Part shown: positions 33,484 to 43,659 of the stretch, in pieces
Layout: each line of letters opens with the position of its first letter
How positions within the stretch are numbered: the stretch's first letter is position 1
NCBI GenBank assembly: GCA_965230795.1
Contig: OZ246020.1
Span: forward strand, 1,550,001-1,614,000
Reading direction: 5' to 3'
DNA: 64,000 nucleotides
Source of the DNA: PZPK01 sp965230795
GTDB lineage: Bacteria > Pseudomonadota > Gammaproteobacteria > Pseudomonadales > Oleiphilaceae
Made by a program: the position numbers and the translations under genes
Notes under the pieces: model-generated
What the model was told of the DNA's origin: nothing
The model's input: the letters and a program-made list of their open reading frames with translations, nothing else
The model's database searches: none

Positions 33484-34140
33484 ATGAAAGCAAAATCATC
33501 TGCACATTATCAGCGTGAATATCGCAAACGCCTGCGAGAGCAGGGTTTGGTTAAAAAGGAGGTGTGGATACTTCCGGAAAACGCGAAGCGCCTTTCTGCC
33601 TACGAGAAAGTGCTTCGGTCGCGTGTTTCGGGGGAGTCTGCCCAGTTTGATTTTCAATTAGGAGTGAGTGGAATGAGCAATGATTCAGATAGTGTCTTGA
33701 AAGCCTGGACGACTGAGGGCTTGTTGGATGCCTTGGGTAAGGAGTCCTTGGTTAGCAGTGGCCAGGCAAGGATAGAATTAATTGATGGGTTGGAGTCAAC
33801 GCTGCTGATCGAGATGAAAGAGTATGGAGACCTTCCTGTATTTCTGACGGTTTCCGGTGAGCAGATTATTGTTGAGGCTGTCATGTGGTCAGTGGATGAA
33901 GTGACCGATGTGGCCGCATTTAACGATGCGATTCTGCGGACTCATAAATTTTTTCCTTTATCCACAATCAGTTTGGACAAGGTCGGTGAAGAAGGAGATT
34001 ACTATCACATGTTCGGGGCGTTGAGCTCGACATCTCTGCTCTCCAACGTGGTGTTTGAAATTGAAGTTTTGGCAAGCAACGTAATTCAGGCAACAGAAGC
34101 TTATAGTGAGTTTTTGTCCGTCCCTGTGGCCGCTAACTGA
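33484..34140 (+). CDS. yjfI: YjfI family protein (DUF2170)
   Basis: The ATG at 33484 gives 218 residues; a GTG nine bases earlier is less likely. A basic N-terminus (YQREYRKRLREQGLVKKEVWILPENAKRL) is followed by the DUF2170 domain with FPLSTISLDKVG and YYHMFGALS. The function is unknown, but the family travels with PspA/flotillin/ATPase genes, as here. It is the first gene of a long plus-strand operon and is followed by the PspA-like gene after 18 bases. The basic start could bind nucleic acid, which is speculative. Confidence 0.85.
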   Translation: MKAKSSAHYQREYRKRLREQGLVKKEVWILPENAKRLSAYEKVLRSRVSGESAQFDFQLGVSGMSNDSDSVLKAWTTEGLLDALGKESLVSSGQARIELIDGLESTLLIEMKEYGDLPVFLTVSGEQIIVEAVMWSVDEVTDVAAFNDAILRTHKFFPLSTISLDKVGEEGDYYHMFGALSSTSLLSNVVFEIEVLASNVIQATEAYSEFLSVPVAAN

Positions 34141-34158
34141 TAGCGAAGGAGTGATTAA

Positions 34159-34851
34159 ATGAATATATGGGCGAAAATGATGACTGCGCTTCGTGGAGGT
34201 GTTAACGAGGCGGGTGAGGCTCTGGTGGACAGTCAGGCCCTAAGGATTCTGGACCAGGAAGTTCGTGAGGCTTCGCAGGCTTTACAGGATTCCAAGAACA
34301 GCTTGGCTGAGATTATGGCTCGTCAAAAGGTCGCCGAAGAGAAGTGTGCGTCCTTTAAAAAACAGATCAAAGAACACGAGGGTTATGCTATCAAAGCGCT
34401 CGAGAAGGCGGACGAGAGGCTGGCTCGTGAAGTGGCAGAAAAAATTGCTGATTTGGAAAGCCAGTGTAGTCAAGAGCAGGAGTCTGCTGATGGCTTTGCT
34501 GCAAGTGCAGAGAAGATGCGAATGGCCATCAAGCAAACAGAGCGTAACCTTAAGCGTTTGAAGCAACAGGTTGATACGGTCAAAGCCACTGAGAATGTTC
34601 AGCGGGCGCAGGCAGCAGTGGCTGAGCGTCACAGTGGCTCGCACTCAAAAATGAGGACAGCAATGGATTCACTTGATCGGATCAAAGATAAACAAGCGCT
34701 GAAGGCAGCGCAGATGGCTGCGGCGAGTGAGTTGGCAGAACAGACCTCCGACGTCTCGCTGCAGGCGAAACTTGAAGAAGCTGGCATCGCTGGAAGTGGC
34801 AGTAGTGCCGACGATATTCTGGAGCGCTTGAAGAGCAAAGCTTCTAAATAA
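34159..34851 (+). CDS. yjfJ-like: PspA/IM30 family protein (YjfJ-like)
   Basis: A 230-residue, almost entirely helical protein. It has an N-terminal amphipathic region, then long coiled coils (IKQTERNLKRLKQQVDTVKATENVQRA) and a C-terminal SSADDILERLKSK that matches the end of PspA-type proteins. Such proteins assemble as ESCRT-III-like rods that protect or remodel the inner membrane. A good ribosome site (AAGGAG) precedes the ATG. A distant paralogue lies on the mobile island at 52679. Confidence 0.9.
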   Translation: MNIWAKMMTALRGGVNEAGEALVDSQALRILDQEVREASQALQDSKNSLAEIMARQKVAEEKCASFKKQIKEHEGYAIKALEKADERLAREVAEKIADLESQCSQEQESADGFAASAEKMRMAIKQTERNLKRLKQQVDTVKATENVQRAQAAVAERHSGSHSKMRTAMDSLDRIKDKQALKAAQMAAASELAEQTSDVSLQAKLEEAGIAGSGSSADDILERLKSKASK

Positions 34852-34882
34852 AACGTGAAAAATCAATAAGGAGGAGTCGGGA

Positions 34883-35572
34883 ATGTTTGCGATATTTTTG
34901 ATGGATGACATGGATCCGTTTTACCAGAACATTGCGTCATTTCCGACTGTAATTTTTACCTTTCTATTATTGCTCGTCGTGCTTTACTGGTTGGTGGCAG
35001 TTTTGGGATTGATAGACATCGATGTGCTCGATTTTGATATACCTGAAGCAGATGGAATGGACATCAATCCAGATACGGGCTTGACTAATGCCAACGTGCT
35101 GGCCGGGCTCATGCTGCGTTTTGGACTTCATGGTGTTCCGGTAACGATTATTCTGTCGTTCATCGCGTTATTTGGCTGGTTTGTTTGTTACTACGCAGTT
35201 CATTTTCTCATGGGGATCATTCCGGAGGGCTTGCTCGCTTTTCTGGCGGGTATCCCGGTTTTTTTTGCATCCCTTTATGTTTCAGTAATGGTAACGGCAT
35301 TAGTAATCAAACCGCTGCGGCCACTTTTCAGCAAGGCGTCTCAAGACACCTTGAAAAGGGTACTGGGTCAGACGGCGATCGTTCGTACCTCGCGTGTTGA
35401 CAATAATTTTGGGGAAGCAATTCTCGAGGATGGTGGCGCTGGTTTACTTCTCAAAGTGAGAACGATTGGCGAGACAACTTTCTCAAGGGGAGACAGGGTT
35501 GTGCTGCTTGAATATGACAAAGAAAAAAATACTTACCGTGTAATTTCTGAAGAAGAATTTGCCGGTAGCTAA
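34883..35572 (+). CDS. yqiJ-like: YqiJ-like membrane protein with OB-fold (NfeD-related)
   Basis: A 229-residue protein with about three transmembrane regions (ILTFLLLLV-like segment near the start, then VTIILSFIALFGWFVCYYAV and LLAFLAGIPVFFASLYVSVMV). A C-terminal soluble OB-fold-like domain follows (LGQTAIVRTSRVDNNFGEAILEDGG and FSRGDRVVLLEYD). YqiJ/NfeD proteins pair with flotillins in membrane microdomains, and the flotillin gene is next, 37 bases downstream. Confidence 0.88.
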   Translation: MFAIFLMDDMDPFYQNIASFPTVIFTFLLLLVVLYWLVAVLGLIDIDVLDFDIPEADGMDINPDTGLTNANVLAGLMLRFGLHGVPVTIILSFIALFGWFVCYYAVHFLMGIIPEGLLAFLAGIPVFFASLYVSVMVTALVIKPLRPLFSKASQDTLKRVLGQTAIVRTSRVDNNFGEAILEDGGAGLLLKVRTIGETTFSRGDRVVLLEYDKEKNTYRVISEEEFAGS

Positions 35573-35609
35573 CAATCAAAAAATTTAATCTGGTAATGGA
35601 GTAACCGTT

Positions 35610-37559
35610 ATGACCGAGAGTTTGCCGTTGTTGATGCCTATTCTATTTGGCGTCGGAATTTTCTTTATCATTTTGATGGGGTTGGCCGCGCTCTTCAAAG
35701 CTTTCTATATCAAGGTAGAGCAGGGCACAGCCCTTATCGTAAACGACATGTCGTCGAAACCGAAAGTGCATTTCACCGGCGCACTGGTATATCCGATCAT
35801 TTACAAAAAAGAGTTGATGCGCATTTCGCTTATCACTCTGGAAATAGATCGTCGAGGCAAAGATGGTTTGATCTGCGCAGACAATATGCGAGCGGATATC
35901 ACTGTCGCATTCTATCTGCGGGTGAATGAAACCGCTGAGGACGTTTTAAAGGTTGCCAAATCAATCGGTTCAAGTCGTGCTTCCGATAAAGACGCGGTCA
36001 ATGAGCTTTTTAACGCGAAGTTTTCTGAAGCCTTGAAGTCGGTTGGTAAGCAGGTTGAATTTGTCCAGCTGTTTGAAAACAGGCAAAAGCTGAGAGATTC
36101 AATTGTTGAGTGTATTGGCAACGATCTGAATGGTTATGTTCTTGAGGATGTGGCCATTGATTATCTGGAGCAAACACCCAAGTCCGCTCTGGATCCTCAC
36201 AATATTCTTGATGCGGAAGGTATTCGCAAGATTACAGAGCTCACCGCCACACAAAATGTACAAACCAACAATTATGAGCGAGATGAAGAACTCGCCATCA
36301 AGAAAAAGAACGTTGAGACAGTGGAAGCGATGTTATCACTGGAGCGTCAGCAGGCAGATGCGGAAGCCAAACAGGAGCGTGAGATCGCTACGTTGCGTGC
36401 GCGCGAAGAAGCTGAAACCAAGAAAGTCCAGGAGGAGCAGCGCAAGATTGCAGAGGAAACCACAATCAAGGTGGAGCAGGAGTTGCAAGTTGCTGCAGAG
36501 AACCAGAAGCGGGAAATCGAAGTTGCGGAACAGAATCGTCTTCGCGCCGTCGCGATTGAAGAAGAAAAAGTGGTTCGTGCTAGAGATCTGGAAGTCGTCG
36601 ACAGGGAGCGTCAGGTTGAGCTGGACAAAATCGCCGCTGAAAAAGCCCTGGAGGTTGAAAAGAAAGAAATTGCCAACGTTATCCGTGAGCGAGTTGCAGT
36701 AGACAAAACGGTTGCGGTTGAAGAGGAGCGTATAAAAGAAGTACGTGAAGTCTCAGAGGCAGATCGACAGAAGCAAACGCAGGTGCTGGCTGCGGAGGCT
36801 GCGGCTGAAGAAGATAAAGTCAAGCAAGTAAAAGCCGCAGAGGCAGAGGAAATCGCGGCGAAACACAAAGCAGTCGAGATCACGACGATTGCTCAGGCGG
36901 AGCTCGAGGAAGCAGCCAAAAAAGCGGATGCGAAGAAGAAATTGGCCGAGGGTACACAGGCAGAAAGGGCCGCGCCAGGCTTGGCTGAAGCAAAAGTACA
37001 GGAAGCGAAAGCGGCTGCCCTGGAGAAAGAAGGACGTGCTGAAGCGGAAGTTATAAGAGCCAAAGGTGATGCAGAGGCGGATGCCTTGTCTGGTACAGGT
37101 AAGGCGCAGGCAGATGTGACCGCAGCACAGGGTGACGCTGAAGCACAAGCGGCCAGACAGTTAGGTCTCGCAAACGCAGAAGTTACTCGTGAGCAGTTTA
37201 AAGCGGAAGCCGATGGTTTGGTTGAAAAGTTTGAGGCCATGAACACGATGAGTGAGGATGCTCGAGAGCACGAAGAGTACCGAATGGGACTGGAGACTGC
37301 GCTGAAAGAGGCATTGGCATCTATCGAGGCTGGTAAAGATATCGCTAAAGAAAATGCCGAAGTGCTTGCCGTGGCCCTGCAGAAGGCGAAGATTGATATC
37401 GTTGGTGGTGAAGATCACTTCTTCGATAATTTCGCCAAGTCACTTTCAATTGGTAAGGCGGTAGATGGTCTGGCCGGTAAGAGTGATACGATTCAGTCAC
37501 TGATCGATAGGGTGATTAGCGGCAAGAAGCCGACGGTTGTGGACGCAGAAAACGACTAG
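35610..37559 (+). CDS. yqiK-like: Flotillin family protein (YqiK-like)
   Basis: A 649-residue protein. One N-terminal membrane segment (ILFGVGIFFIILMGLAALF) is followed by a Band 7/SPFH domain (about residues 30-200, with FYIKVEQGTALIVND). A very long charged coiled coil rich in Glu, Ala and Lys (about 230-560) comes next, with the flotillin-type repeats EAEVIRAKGDAEADAL and GDAEAQAAR. It probably forms oligomeric cages that organise inner-membrane domains together with the YqiJ-like partner encoded before it. Confidence 0.92.
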   Translation: MTESLPLLMPILFGVGIFFIILMGLAALFKAFYIKVEQGTALIVNDMSSKPKVHFTGALVYPIIYKKELMRISLITLEIDRRGKDGLICADNMRADITVAFYLRVNETAEDVLKVAKSIGSSRASDKDAVNELFNAKFSEALKSVGKQVEFVQLFENRQKLRDSIVECIGNDLNGYVLEDVAIDYLEQTPKSALDPHNILDAEGIRKITELTATQNVQTNNYERDEELAIKKKNVETVEAMLSLERQQADAEAKQEREIATLRAREEAETKKVQEEQRKIAEETTIKVEQELQVAAENQKREIEVAEQNRLRAVAIEEEKVVRARDLEVVDRERQVELDKIAAEKALEVEKKEIANVIRERVAVDKTVAVEEERIKEVREVSEADRQKQTQVLAAEAAAEEDKVKQVKAAEAEEIAAKHKAVEITTIAQAELEEAAKKADAKKKLAEGTQAERAAPGLAEAKVQEAKAAALEKEGRAEAEVIRAKGDAEADALSGTGKAQADVTAAQGDAEAQAARQLGLANAEVTREQFKAEADGLVEKFEAMNTMSEDAREHEEYRMGLETALKEALASIEAGKDIAKENAEVLAVALQKAKIDIVGGEDHFFDNFAKSLSIGKAVDGLAGKSDTIQSLIDRVISGKKPTVVDAEND

Positions 37560-37649
37560 GGGTAATCCTCCTGAACTGTCCGAATGGCAAGTTGGGTGTC
37601 TTTGAGATTCTCGACTTGTTTCCACCATCGTTAAAAAAGGAAAAAGTTC

Positions 37650-40600
37650 ATGGAACAGCATGATCTGTCGGCTGACAATGGAGCCAATTTAGTTGATCAA
37701 GCCGTTGCAGAAGGTGGTGCTTACGAAGTAATCCGCAAGCGCCTGGTTCAACAAAGCAAGCAGTTGTCAGATGTTACCTCTGCGTTAAATGCCGGTCGCC
37801 TGAATGAGTTCGGCAGTTCGGACATGGAAGTGATCGGTCGAGTACGGGTGCGTACCGAGAATAACTGCATCGCCAGGGATATTGTTCAGGTGGGGCCTCA
37901 CCTGCTGTTCGGATATAACGTTTTCATCGGATTGAAAAAAGAAACTGCGGTTAGTGATGTATTTGCTCTTTTTGATGTCAAACAGACGGAGCAGGGTTTT
38001 GATCTCGAATCTGTCGACTTGGATAATTCTTTCCTGGCACATCCGGGGTTCGTCAACGACTTTGATGAACTGTATCGCTATTACAAAAATACGCGCTTAA
38101 TCCAGTTGCGGGTCAAGGACGGAAAGCTGCTCGCGGGTTTCCAGATTGGTGAGCGTCTCAGTGATGTGCGGGTTTTTCGCTGGGCTTTGTCTCCTGATGG
38201 CCAGGTTGAATATATTGACAATCGTGGTGAAAGGGATCTTGAGTTACCTTCACCCTACGATTTTGAATGGACGTTTACAACAAGGGATGACAGCGTTCAG
38301 GGGCGCCATCCCCATATTAATGTGCTCGATACGGTTTTTGTTGAGACCACTGATGGCGATTTGACCATTAAGGTAGAAAATAACACGGAAAATGGTCTAG
38401 GGATTTATAGCGAGCCTGTGGAAGACAAAACCCAATCTTTGGATGATGCCCAGATTGCCTATGCGAGCGTAGGCGGATTGATACTTCTGAAGATAAGACC
38501 CTATCGGGAGGAGGCTTGGCGTTATCTTATTTTTAACACTGTCACTCAGGAAGTCGTGCGACAGGATGCGATTGGTGAATCATGCGTCCAGTTACCTGAG
38601 GATCACGGCATCATTTTCCCAGGCGGTTATTATTTGCAGTCGGGTGAGAAGAAGGCGTTTGATGATGGTGTGACGGGGCTTAAATTCAAAAGAGTGCTGC
38701 GGTCTCCCAACGGCGAGGACGTGTTATACGTCTTTTACCAACCGGAAGAGGGTATGGTCGGTCTTTTCGCCTACAACCTGATCGAAAAGCAATTACAGAA
38801 TCCGGTTTATGGACACGGCTATGCCTTGGCAGAGGACGGTAGCCTGGTTATTTTTCAAGCTGAGGAAGAACCAACCAGAGTGCATCCCATGCAGATCTGG
38901 AAAACCCCGTATGAGAGTGTGGAGCATGCGAGTAAAGCTCCTCCAAGTCAGACGTTTTTCGGGCGTATCGGTAACGCAGAGCTGGTTCGTGGAATCTCCG
39001 ATCTCTACAGTATTTGTCGTCTGGTCGACAATCAGTCAGTGTCGCTGCGGCAATACGAAGAGCTAAGCAGAGCGGCGAAAAAAATCTTCGATGATCATTA
39101 CTGGTTGGAGGAGGCTGAGACCAGTAAGATCGCTTCATGTGTCAGGGATATATGTGCTACTTCGGAGCTGGTCATTGATGAGTTTGAGAAGGTTGAGAGC
39201 ATTCGGGAACAGTCTGCCAAAACCATGTCTGAAGCTTTTCACGATCAGGAGACGCTGCTCGCCGAAGCGCGGCCCGATAACTGGGAGCTTGCAGAAGAGT
39301 ATGTGGATGCGTTGAGCAAAGTGCGTAAACAGCGCGGTCATTTGGTGGGTATCAAATCGCTGCGCTACATCGATGTTGCGCGCATCGAGGCGATGGAGAA
39401 TGAGCTGACAGAGAGGGAGCATGAGCTCACGCAGGCGACGGTTGAGTTTCTGTCTGATGAAAAAGCCCTTAATCCCTATCATGAAAAAATTGCGGGTCTC
39501 CAGGCCGATATTGATAAATCCGAGACCAAGGCTGAGTTGTCCCCGTTAATCGAGGCCGTTGAAAAAACTGCCGCGGGTCTGGATCTGCTCTCGGAAATCA
39601 TGGGGGCACTTAAGGTAGATGATGCGACTGTTCGAACTCGCATCATTGATGCTGTCACTGAGGTTTACGCAAAGCTAAACCAAACTAAAGCCGCTGCAAC
39701 GCGGAAGAGCAAATCTCTTGGTTCGTCGGAAGCGGTTGCCCAGTTTTCTGCTCAGTTCAAACTTTTTTCACAGACCATTGCCAATGCACTTGGGGTTTCC
39801 AACACTCCTGAAAAGTGCGATGAACAGTTATCGCGCCTGTTAATTCAACTAGAGGAATTTGAAAGTCAATTCAGTGATCATGACCAGTTTCTCGCGGACA
39901 TCATGGAGAAGCGGGAAGAGGTCTATGAATCCTTCGAATCCCATAAACAGCAACTCTTGGATGAGCGACAGCGCAAGGCTCAGACCCTGGCCGATGCGGC
40001 AAACCGTATTCTGGGCAACATAGAAAAGCGCTCGCTGAAGTTCACCGAGAAAGACGATTTAAATACCTATTTCGCTTCAGATGCCCTGGTTATCAAAGTG
40101 CGCGAGCTGGTTTCTGAATTGCGGAATTTGGACAATGCAGTCAAAGCTGACGATTTGGAATCTCGTTTCAAGGCGATCAAAGAACAGTCACTACGATCCC
40201 TGCGCGACAAAACAGAGATCTATGAGGCGGGTGGAAATGTCATCAAGTTGGGGCCTAGACATCGCTTTTCCGTGAATACCCAAGACCTGGATCTTACCAT
40301 CATTCCACGTAATGGGATTCTCAATATCCACCTGACCGGTACGGATTATTTTGAAGCTATTCATTATTCAGAACTGATGCAGCTCAAAGACTATTGGGAC
40401 ATGTCGCTCGAGTCTGAAACATCAGCAGTGTATCGTAGTGAGTACCTGGCATATCGTGTCATAGAGGCAGCACAGAACAACCAGCAGGGATTGAGCATGC
40501 CAGCTTTGATGCAGTCTATCAAAGATGATGAGTTTTCGGGCCTGGTGAAGGACTTTGCTGCCCCGCGCTATAAGGAAGGCTACGAAAAAGGCATTCACGA

Positions 40601-43052
40601 TTATGATGCGACCTTGATACTAAAAGCCTTGCTGCCTTCTTTGCATATGGCAGAGCTGTTGAAGTATGACTCGACAAGCAGAGCCGTGGCACAGGTTTTC
40701 TGGTCCCACACGACTCGAGCTATAAAGGATAACAAAGATCGAAGAGTCCATGACCAATCCGCAGATGTCTGGTTGAAAACAGCCGTGACGTGGCCAGTCC
40801 GTGCCCGAGCTGCTATGCAGCTGAATAGCAGTCTGTCCAGTCGTAAAGCTGTAGATCTGTTGGCTCAGGAGATTCTTGATTACCTCAAGTCGTTTTTAGA
40901 AAAACATCCAATCGAAATTCCGAATCATACTATTAGACAGGCTGCTTACTATCTGGTTGACGAGTATGGTCGGGACGACTTTGCGTTCGTTACAAGTCAG
41001 TATGGTTTGGATTTGGTAGAAGAGCTGAAGCGCAGCACGAATGACTTAGCCTGGAATACCTTTGTAGCTTCTCTGCGTGAACTGGATTCAAACCCTGCCG
41101 AAAAGTGGAAAGTCGCTGAGGCTTGGCTGCAGGCGATGGTCGATTCGTTGCCACAAGACAACGAAACTCAGGCTAAGAAAGGTCGTTATCTTGCCGAGGC
41201 GATAGCTCTTCTTGTTGAGCCTGATAGCGTTCCGCGCCGGACCAGCAATGTGGAGCTTGAACTGCTTGTCGAAGGCTTGCTTGGCGAGCATGCTCGCATA
41301 TCCAAACAGCGTATGGCTGTCGGAGTTGACGATTTTCTGTCCCGGATGAAACATCATTGTGAGGAAGTAATACCGGCCTATCAGCACTATCTTCGTACCC
41401 GTCAGGAGGTCATCTCAAAAGAGAGAGAGGCTTTGAGGCTGGAAGAGTTCAAAGCGCGGCCACTAAGTTCATTTGTACGCAACCGCTTGATCAATGAATC
41501 CTATCTTCCCTTGATCGGCGATAATCTGGCTAAACAAATGGGAACGGTCGGAGAAAACAAACGATCCGATTTGATGGGTCTGCTAATGATGATTTCGCCA
41601 CCAGGTTATGGCAAAACGACATTGATGGAGTATGTCGCCAATCGCCTGGGCTTGATTTTCATGAAGATCAATTGCCCTTCCTTGGGGCATGATGTGTTGT
41701 CTCTGGACCCCCAGCAGGCTCCGAACGCAACGGCAAGACAAGAGCTCGAAAAGCTCAACCTGGCGCTGGAGATGGGAAATAATGTGATGCTTTATCTGGA
41801 TGATATTCAGCATACTCATCCAGAATTTCTGCAGAAATTTATCTCCCTGTGTGATGGCACCAGACGTATTGAAGGTGTCTGGAAAGGGAAAACCAAAACC
41901 TATGATATGCGCGGACGCAAGTTCTGTGTGGTAATGGCAGGTAATCCCTACACGGAATCTGGTGAAGCCTTCAAAGTACCCGACATGCTGGCAAACCGGG
42001 CAGATATCTACAACCTTGGCGATATTCTAGGCGGCATGGATGAACAGTTTGCGCTCAGTTATGTGGAGAATGCTCTGACTTCAAATGCTGTATTGGCGCC
42101 TCTTGCAGTCAGGGAAATGGGGGATGTTTACAAACTGATTGATATGGCAAAGGGCAAAGAAATTGCAACCACTGATCTGAGCCACCAATACAGCGGTGCT
42201 GAAATTAGTGAAATCACAGAAGTTTTGAAAAAGATGTTTGTGATTCAGGACGTGGTTCTCAAGATCAATAAACAATACATAGCATCCGCTGCTCAAAACG
42301 ATAAGTACCGGACTGAACCCAGCTTCAAGTTACAGGGCAGCTATCGCAATATGAACAAAATGAGTGAGAAGCTTTCGGCTGTCATGAACGATGCAGAGCT
42401 TATGCAGATGATTGAAGATCATTATCTAGGGGAAGCCCAGCTGCTGACTTCAGGCGCAGAAGATAATCTTTTGAAGCTTGCTGAATTGCGCGGAAATATG
42501 ACAGATGAGCAGTCAGCCCGCTGGCAAGAAATCAAACGTGATTTTCTTCGTGATAAAGCTATGGGAGGCGATAGCGCTGATGTGGGAGCAAAAGTCGTCG
42601 CTCAGCTCGTAGACATCGTAAGTGGACTGCGAGATCTCAAGGCTGTCGCGCAAGAGGCGGTTGAACGTGGTGACACAAAAGACGCGGAACAGGTGAATGA
42701 GACTCCGCGGCAGGACATGCTAACCCTGGAGCAGCTTTCTCGAGAAATGGACAAACTGGTTGGTGCTCTAAAGAGCCACCGACCAAACGTGGAAGTGGTA
42801 AACCAGCCGGTACCCGGCATCGACAAGATTCTTTCTGTATTGGCAGATTCCATTGAGCATAGTTTGATGCCCGTTGTTAAGAGCATGGACAAGAAGCTCG
42901 ATATTGATTTGCGAACGCATTACAAGTTGAGAGATGTGTCTGAACAGCTGAGGAATCTTGAGCATGCTATAGGGCTTGAGGATCACAAGTCCGGAACAAG
43001 TTCTCTGCGCACGGATACGGAAGATTCGGATCTCCAAAGCCGGGAAGAATAG
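37650..43052 (+). CDS. Giant AAA+ ATPase annotated in homologues as DNA repair ATPase, linked to PspA/flotillin operons
   Basis: An 1800-residue protein with a good ribosome site (AAGG) before the ATG. The N-terminal about 450 residues look beta-rich (propeller-like strands), and a long helical and coiled-coil middle follows (about 470-850). The AAA+ module lies near 1290-1560: Walker A PPGYGKTT at 1317-1324, Walker B MLYLDDIQ near 1380-1387, sensor-like VVMAGNPYTES, and a probable arginine finger in LANRADIY. Homologues are called DNA repair ATPase in databases, but the operon context suggests a membrane-stress machine, perhaps remodelling PspA or flotillin assemblies. No nuclease motif was seen. 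Confidence 0.85.
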   Translation: MEQHDLSADNGANLVDQAVAEGGAYEVIRKRLVQQSKQLSDVTSALNAGRLNEFGSSDMEVIGRVRVRTENNCIARDIVQVGPHLLFGYNVFIGLKKETAVSDVFALFDVKQTEQGFDLESVDLDNSFLAHPGFVNDFDELYRYYKNTRLIQLRVKDGKLLAGFQIGERLSDVRVFRWALSPDGQVEYIDNRGERDLELPSPYDFEWTFTTRDDSVQGRHPHINVLDTVFVETTDGDLTIKVENNTENGLGIYSEPVEDKTQSLDDAQIAYASVGGLILLKIRPYREEAWRYLIFNTVTQEVVRQDAIGESCVQLPEDHGIIFPGGYYLQSGEKKAFDDGVTGLKFKRVLRSPNGEDVLYVFYQPEEGMVGLFAYNLIEKQLQNPVYGHGYALAEDGSLVIFQAEEEPTRVHPMQIWKTPYESVEHASKAPPSQTFFGRIGNAELVRGISDLYSICRLVDNQSVSLRQYEELSRAAKKIFDDHYWLEEAETSKIASCVRDICATSELVIDEFEKVESIREQSAKTMSEAFHDQETLLAEARPDNWELAEEYVDALSKVRKQRGHLVGIKSLRYIDVARIEAMENELTEREHELTQATVEFLSDEKALNPYHEKIAGLQADIDKSETKAELSPLIEAVEKTAAGLDLLSEIMGALKVDDATVRTRIIDAVTEVYAKLNQTKAAATRKSKSLGSSEAVAQFSAQFKLFSQTIANALGVSNTPEKCDEQLSRLLIQLEEFESQFSDHDQFLADIMEKREEVYESFESHKQQLLDERQRKAQTLADAANRILGNIEKRSLKFTEKDDLNTYFASDALVIKVRELVSELRNLDNAVKADDLESRFKAIKEQSLRSLRDKTEIYEAGGNVIKLGPRHRFSVNTQDLDLTIIPRNGILNIHLTGTDYFEAIHYSELMQLKDYWDMSLESETSAVYRSEYLAYRVIEAAQNNQQGLSMPALMQSIKDDEFSGLVKDFAAPRYKEGYEKGIHDYDATLILKALLPSLHMAELLKYDSTSRAVAQVFWSHTTRAIKDNKDRRVHDQSADVWLKTAVTWPVRARAAMQLNSSLSSRKAVDLLAQEILDYLKSFLEKHPIEIPNHTIRQAAYYLVDEYGRDDFAFVTSQYGLDLVEELKRSTNDLAWNTFVASLRELDSNPAEKWKVAEAWLQAMVDSLPQDNETQAKKGRYLAEAIALLVEPDSVPRRTSNVELELLVEGLLGEHARISKQRMAVGVDDFLSRMKHHCEEVIPAYQHYLRTRQEVISKEREALRLEEFKARPLSSFVRNRLINESYLPLIGDNLAKQMGTVGENKRSDLMGLLMMISPPGYGKTTLMEYVANRLGLIFMKINCPSLGHDVLSLDPQQAPNATARQELEKLNLALEMGNNVMLYLDDIQHTHPEFLQKFISLCDGTRRIEGVWKGKTKTYDMRGRKFCVVMAGNPYTESGEAFKVPDMLANRADIYNLGDILGGMDEQFALSYVENALTSNAVLAPLAVREMGDVYKLIDMAKGKEIATTDLSHQYSGAEISEITEVLKKMFVIQDVVLKINKQYIASAAQNDKYRTEPSFKLQGSYRNMNKMSEKLSAVMNDAELMQMIEDHYLGEAQLLTSGAEDNLLKLAELRGNMTDEQSARWQEIKRDFLRDKAMGGDSADVGAKVVAQLVDIVSGLRDLKAVAQEAVERGDTKDAEQVNETPRQDMLTLEQLSREMDKLVGALKSHRPNVEVVNQPVPGIDKILSVLADSIEHSLMPVVKSMDKKLDIDLRTHYKLRDVSEQLRNLEHAIGLEDHKSGTSSLRTDTEDSDLQSREE

Positions 43053-43063
43053 GGCATTCCAGA

Positions 43064-43657
43064 ATGTTCCCCGGTCTTTGGCTCAAATTCAGGCTGCTCA
43101 TTTGTTTGTTAGCGGTCATGATTGGGGTTCATGCGGTGAATATGACGCTGGACGGACAGCTTATTCAATACGGGATTATTCCAAGGTCAGAGGAACATTG
43201 GTTTCATGTGTTCATCTCACCTTTCATTCATGTTGATCACGTTCATTTGCTTAACAATTTGTTCGGGCTGGCAATATTCAGCGTTCTTTGCCTAATGCGT
43301 TCGGTAGGACTGTATATCCTCTGCAGTATTTTTGTTATCACCTCAACAGGTTTATTGGTGTGGTTGTTCGCTCGCAGCGCCATTCACCTTGGTGCTAGTG
43401 GTTGGATATTTGGTTTATGGAGTTTTGCCATTGCGATTGCCTGGTTTGATCGGAAATTGATAAACATTGTTTCCAGTTTTCTGGTGGTCTTTTTATATGG
43501 GGGGATGATTTACGGCGTATTGCCTAGTGATCCAAATGTTTCTTTTGAAGCTCATCTTTTTGGCGCTTTGTCAGGTGCGTTGTTTGCATTTTTTTATTCA
43601 GTGTATGTGAAAGCCACGCGGCGTTCTCAATCACGGTCTTCAGTGGCGGGGAACTGA
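43064..43657 (+). CDS. Rhomboid-family intramembrane serine protease
   Basis: A 197-residue membrane protein with about six transmembrane helices. The catalytic serine is in LGASGWIFGLWSF and the catalytic histidine in EAHLFGALSGALFAFF. The N-terminal loop HVDHVHLLNNLFGLAIF matches the rhomboid HxxxN region. It starts 11 bases after the giant ATPase gene and ends 2 bases before the peptidase gene. It probably cleaves membrane-anchored substrates as part of the same envelope-quality system. Confidence 0.9.
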   Translation: MFPGLWLKFRLLICLLAVMIGVHAVNMTLDGQLIQYGIIPRSEEHWFHVFISPFIHVDHVHLLNNLFGLAIFSVLCLMRSVGLYILCSIFVITSTGLLVWLFARSAIHLGASGWIFGLWSFAIAIAWFDRKLINIVSSFLVVFLYGGMIYGVLPSDPNVSFEAHLFGALSGALFAFFYSVYVKATRRSQSRSSVAGN

Positions 43658-43659
43658 AA

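Noticed and set aside
36753..37148. Minus-strand frames under the flotillin coiled coil
   Set aside because: Low-complexity antisense of Glu/Ala/Lys codons; typical shadow frames.
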